A stretch of DNA of 64,000 nucleotides from Delphinus delphis (lineage: Eukaryota; Chordata; Mammalia; Artiodactyla; Delphinidae): positions 10,001 through 74,000 of the forward strand of contig NC_082696.1 in NCBI RefSeq assembly GCF_949987515.2, given 5' to 3'. This document shows, in pieces, positions 62,601-64,000 of this stretch (within the stretch, counting starts at the first letter, position 1; each line of letters opens with the position of its first letter). The notes beneath the pieces were generated by a model that searched no databases, was not told the DNA's origin, and saw nothing but the letters and a program-made list of their open reading frames with translations. The position numbers and the translations under genes are program-made.

Positions 62601-64000
62601 ACCCTAACCCTAACCCTTCCCCGAAGCCTGACCCCCACCCGTCCCCTAATCCTAACCCGTACGCTAACGCTAACCCGCGCCCTCACACGTATGCTAGCCC
62701 TAAAGCGTTGTCGTACCCTCACCTGGACCCTAAACCATCCCCGTCCCCTAACCCTAACCCTAGCCCGAACCCTATCCCTAACCCTTTCCCGAAGCCTGAG
62801 CCTCACCCGTCCCCTAATCCTAACCCGTACGCTAACGCTAACCCGCGCCCTCACACGTACGCTCCCCCTAAAGTGTTGTCGTAACCTCACCTGGACCCTA
62901 AACCGTCCCCGTCCCCTAACCCTATCCCTAGCCCGAACCCTAACCCTAACCCTCCCCCGACGCCTGACAATCACCCGTCCCCTAATCGTAACCCGTACGC
63001 TGACGCTAACCCATGCCCTCACACGTACGCTCCCCCTATGCGTTGTCGTACACTCACCTGGATCCTAAACCGTCCCCGTCCCCTAACCCTAACCATAGCC
63101 CGAACCCTAAACCTAACCCTTCCCCGAAGCCTGACCCTCACCCGTCCCCTAATCCTAACCCGTACGCTAATGCTAACCCGCGCCCTCACACGTACGCTCC
63201 CCCTAAAGCATTGTCGTACCCTCACCTGGACCCTAAACCGTCCCCGTCCCCTAACCCTAACCCTAGCCCGAACCCTAACACTAACCTTTCCCCGAAGCCT
63301 GACACTCACCCGTCCCCTAATCCTAAGCTGTACGCTAACGCTAACCCACGCCCTCACATGTACGCTCACCCTAAAGCATTGTCGTACCCTCACCTGGACC
63401 CTAAACCGTCCCCGTCCCCTAACCCTAACCCTAGCCCGAACCCTAACCCTAACCCTTCCCCGAAGCCTGACCCTCACCCGTCCCCTAATCCTAACACGTA
63501 CGCTAACGCTAACCCGCGCCCTCACAGGTACGCTCCCCCTAAAGCGTTGTCGTACCCTCACCTGGACCCTAAACCGTCCCCGTCCCCTATCCCTAACCCT
63601 AGCCCGAACCCTAACCTTAACCCTTCCCGGAAGCCTGAGCCTCACCCGTCCCCTAATCCTAAACCGTACGCTAACGCTAACCCGCGCCCTCACATGTACG
63701 CTCCCCCTAAAGCGTTGTCGTACCCTCACCTGGACCCTAAACCGTCCCCGTCTCCGAACCCTAACCCTAGCCCGAACCCTAACCCTAACCCTTCCCCGAA
63801 GCCTGACCCTCACCCGTCCCCTAATCCTAACCCGTACGCTAACGATCACCCGCGCCCTCACACGTACGCTCCCCCTAAAGCGTTGTCGTACCCTCACCTG
63901 GACCCTAAACCGTCCCCGTCCCCTAACCCTAACCCTAGCCCGAACCCTAACCCTAACCCTTCTCTGAAGCCTTAGCCTCACCCGTCCACTAATCCTAACC
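56680..64000 (+). repeat. Large segmental repeat D, copy 2 (runs to or past the window edge)
   Basis: Copy of 48.3-55.4 kb with five monomers gained near 57.8-58.7 kb, one gained near 59.1 kb, one lost near 60.65 kb, two lost near 62.35 kb and two lost near 63.65 kb. It shares the rare CCTATGCGTTG (63037) and GTCGTAACCTC (62878) variants with copy 1. At the right edge it is still aligned with 55443, so the true end may lie outside. Confidence 0.88.
57841..58680 (+). repeat. Five-monomer (840-bp) higher-order unit
   Basis: The succession of five marked monomers (GCTCACCCT-to-TACGC near 57960, CCTGACGCTC, GGATTCTAAACC, CTAAAACGTTG, CACCCGTACACG) ends with TCTCTGAAGCCTTAG at 58591. The preceding equivalent ends at 57751, exactly 840 bp before. 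The five-monomer gain accounts for the change of offset from 8,387 to 9,227 bp in repeat D. Confidence 0.85.

Larger units (their letters stand above)
2726..64000 (+). repeat. Main 168-bp telomere-derived satellite array
   Basis: About 365 monomers, all in one orientation. The CCCTAAAGCG anchor goes from 2726 to 63873 in 364 steps with a net deviation of only -5 bp. Each monomer is 28 hexamers long. Hexamers 1, 6, 9, 10, 13, 14 and 20 are CCCTAA, and most others differ from it by one to three bases (CCCTCA, CCCGTC, CCCGAA, CGCTAA and similar). Most monomers differ from the commonest form at only a few bases. Common 1-bp deletion alleles include the CCGCCCCGTCC form (3770, 4777, 6288, 22531, 34861 and others), the GTCCCCAACC form (7309, 8635, 12832, 50835, 60227) and the CCCTACCCTAG form (25134, 27145, 28484, 32683, 45136, 48324, 56711). 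The array runs off the right edge of the window. Confidence 0.98.

Noticed and set aside
1..64000. CRISPR-like regular repeats
   Set aside because: There are no unique spacers between repeats; the whole 168-bp unit is repeated and hexamer-structured, as in a eukaryotic satellite.
1..64000. Bacterial or viral origin
   Set aside because: Kilobases of perfect and degenerate CCCTAA with a 168-bp satellite and no coding content fit a chromosome end of a eukaryote. Some herpesviruses carry telomeric repeats, but no viral gene is present.
1..64000. Transposable elements, tRNA or rRNA genes, polymerase promoters, terminators
   Set aside because: I saw no break in the hexamer pattern other than small indels, so there is no room for inserted sequence. 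No terminal inverted repeats, poly-A tails, cloverleaf or rRNA-like sequence were found.

Overview
The window is 64 kb of one eukaryotic subtelomeric satellite array with no credible gene. The basic unit is 168 bp and equals exactly 28 hexamers, each a recognisable variant of the telomeric hexamer CCCTAA (TTAGGG on the other strand). All of the roughly 376 monomers point the same way, with the C-rich strand as given. TTAGGG-type telomeres occur in vertebrates, many invertebrates, many fungi and some protists and algae. They argue against most land plants, most insects and Caenorhabditis. I cannot narrow the organism further. Because a chromosome end reads CCCTAA inward from its left end, this orientation puts the telomere to the left, beyond position 1.

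Layout: 1-1860 is about 11 satellite monomers. 1861-2576 is a 716 bp interstitial tract of CCCTAA, with a sharp left edge and a degenerate right side that passes into the satellite through a CCCTAG-GCCGAA zone (2577-2643). 2726-64000 is the main array, about 365 monomers, almost perfectly in phase: 364 monomers between anchors at 2726 and 63873 with a net drift of only -5 bp. It is a mosaic of segmental copies: a near-exact tandem duplication of 3,189 bp (12494-18871) with an older relative at 8361-11051; a repeated module at 24.2-29.5 kb with a rearranged copy at 32.5-34.7 kb; a tandem duplication of 2,853 bp at 35.1-40.8 kb, related to 21.3-24.1 kb; a module present three times at 40.9-48.6 kb; and a block of about 7.1 kb (48.3-55.4 kb) that recurs at 56.7-64.0 kb with whole-monomer gains and losses.

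The array looks shaped by unequal exchange at two scales: whole monomers (multiples of about 168 bp) and single hexamers (monomers of 144, 156, 186 and 234 bp). Several hexamer-level breakpoints can be read directly and fall in or beside the telomere-like core of the monomer, which is also where the interstitial telomeric tract sits. Each monomer is CpG-rich (14 CpG per 168 bp), strongly C-skewed, able to form G-quadruplexes on the minus strand, and keeps intact TTAGGGTTA-type sites.

The many long open reading frames on both strands follow from the repeat. A hexamer period that is a multiple of 3 gives dipeptide-like reading (PN, LT, RV, LG) in four of six frames. No RNA gene, transposon, promoter, terminator or CRISPR array was seen. 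Coordinates of segmental copies were set by comparing the sequence by eye, and edges marked 'about' are uncertain by tens of bases.
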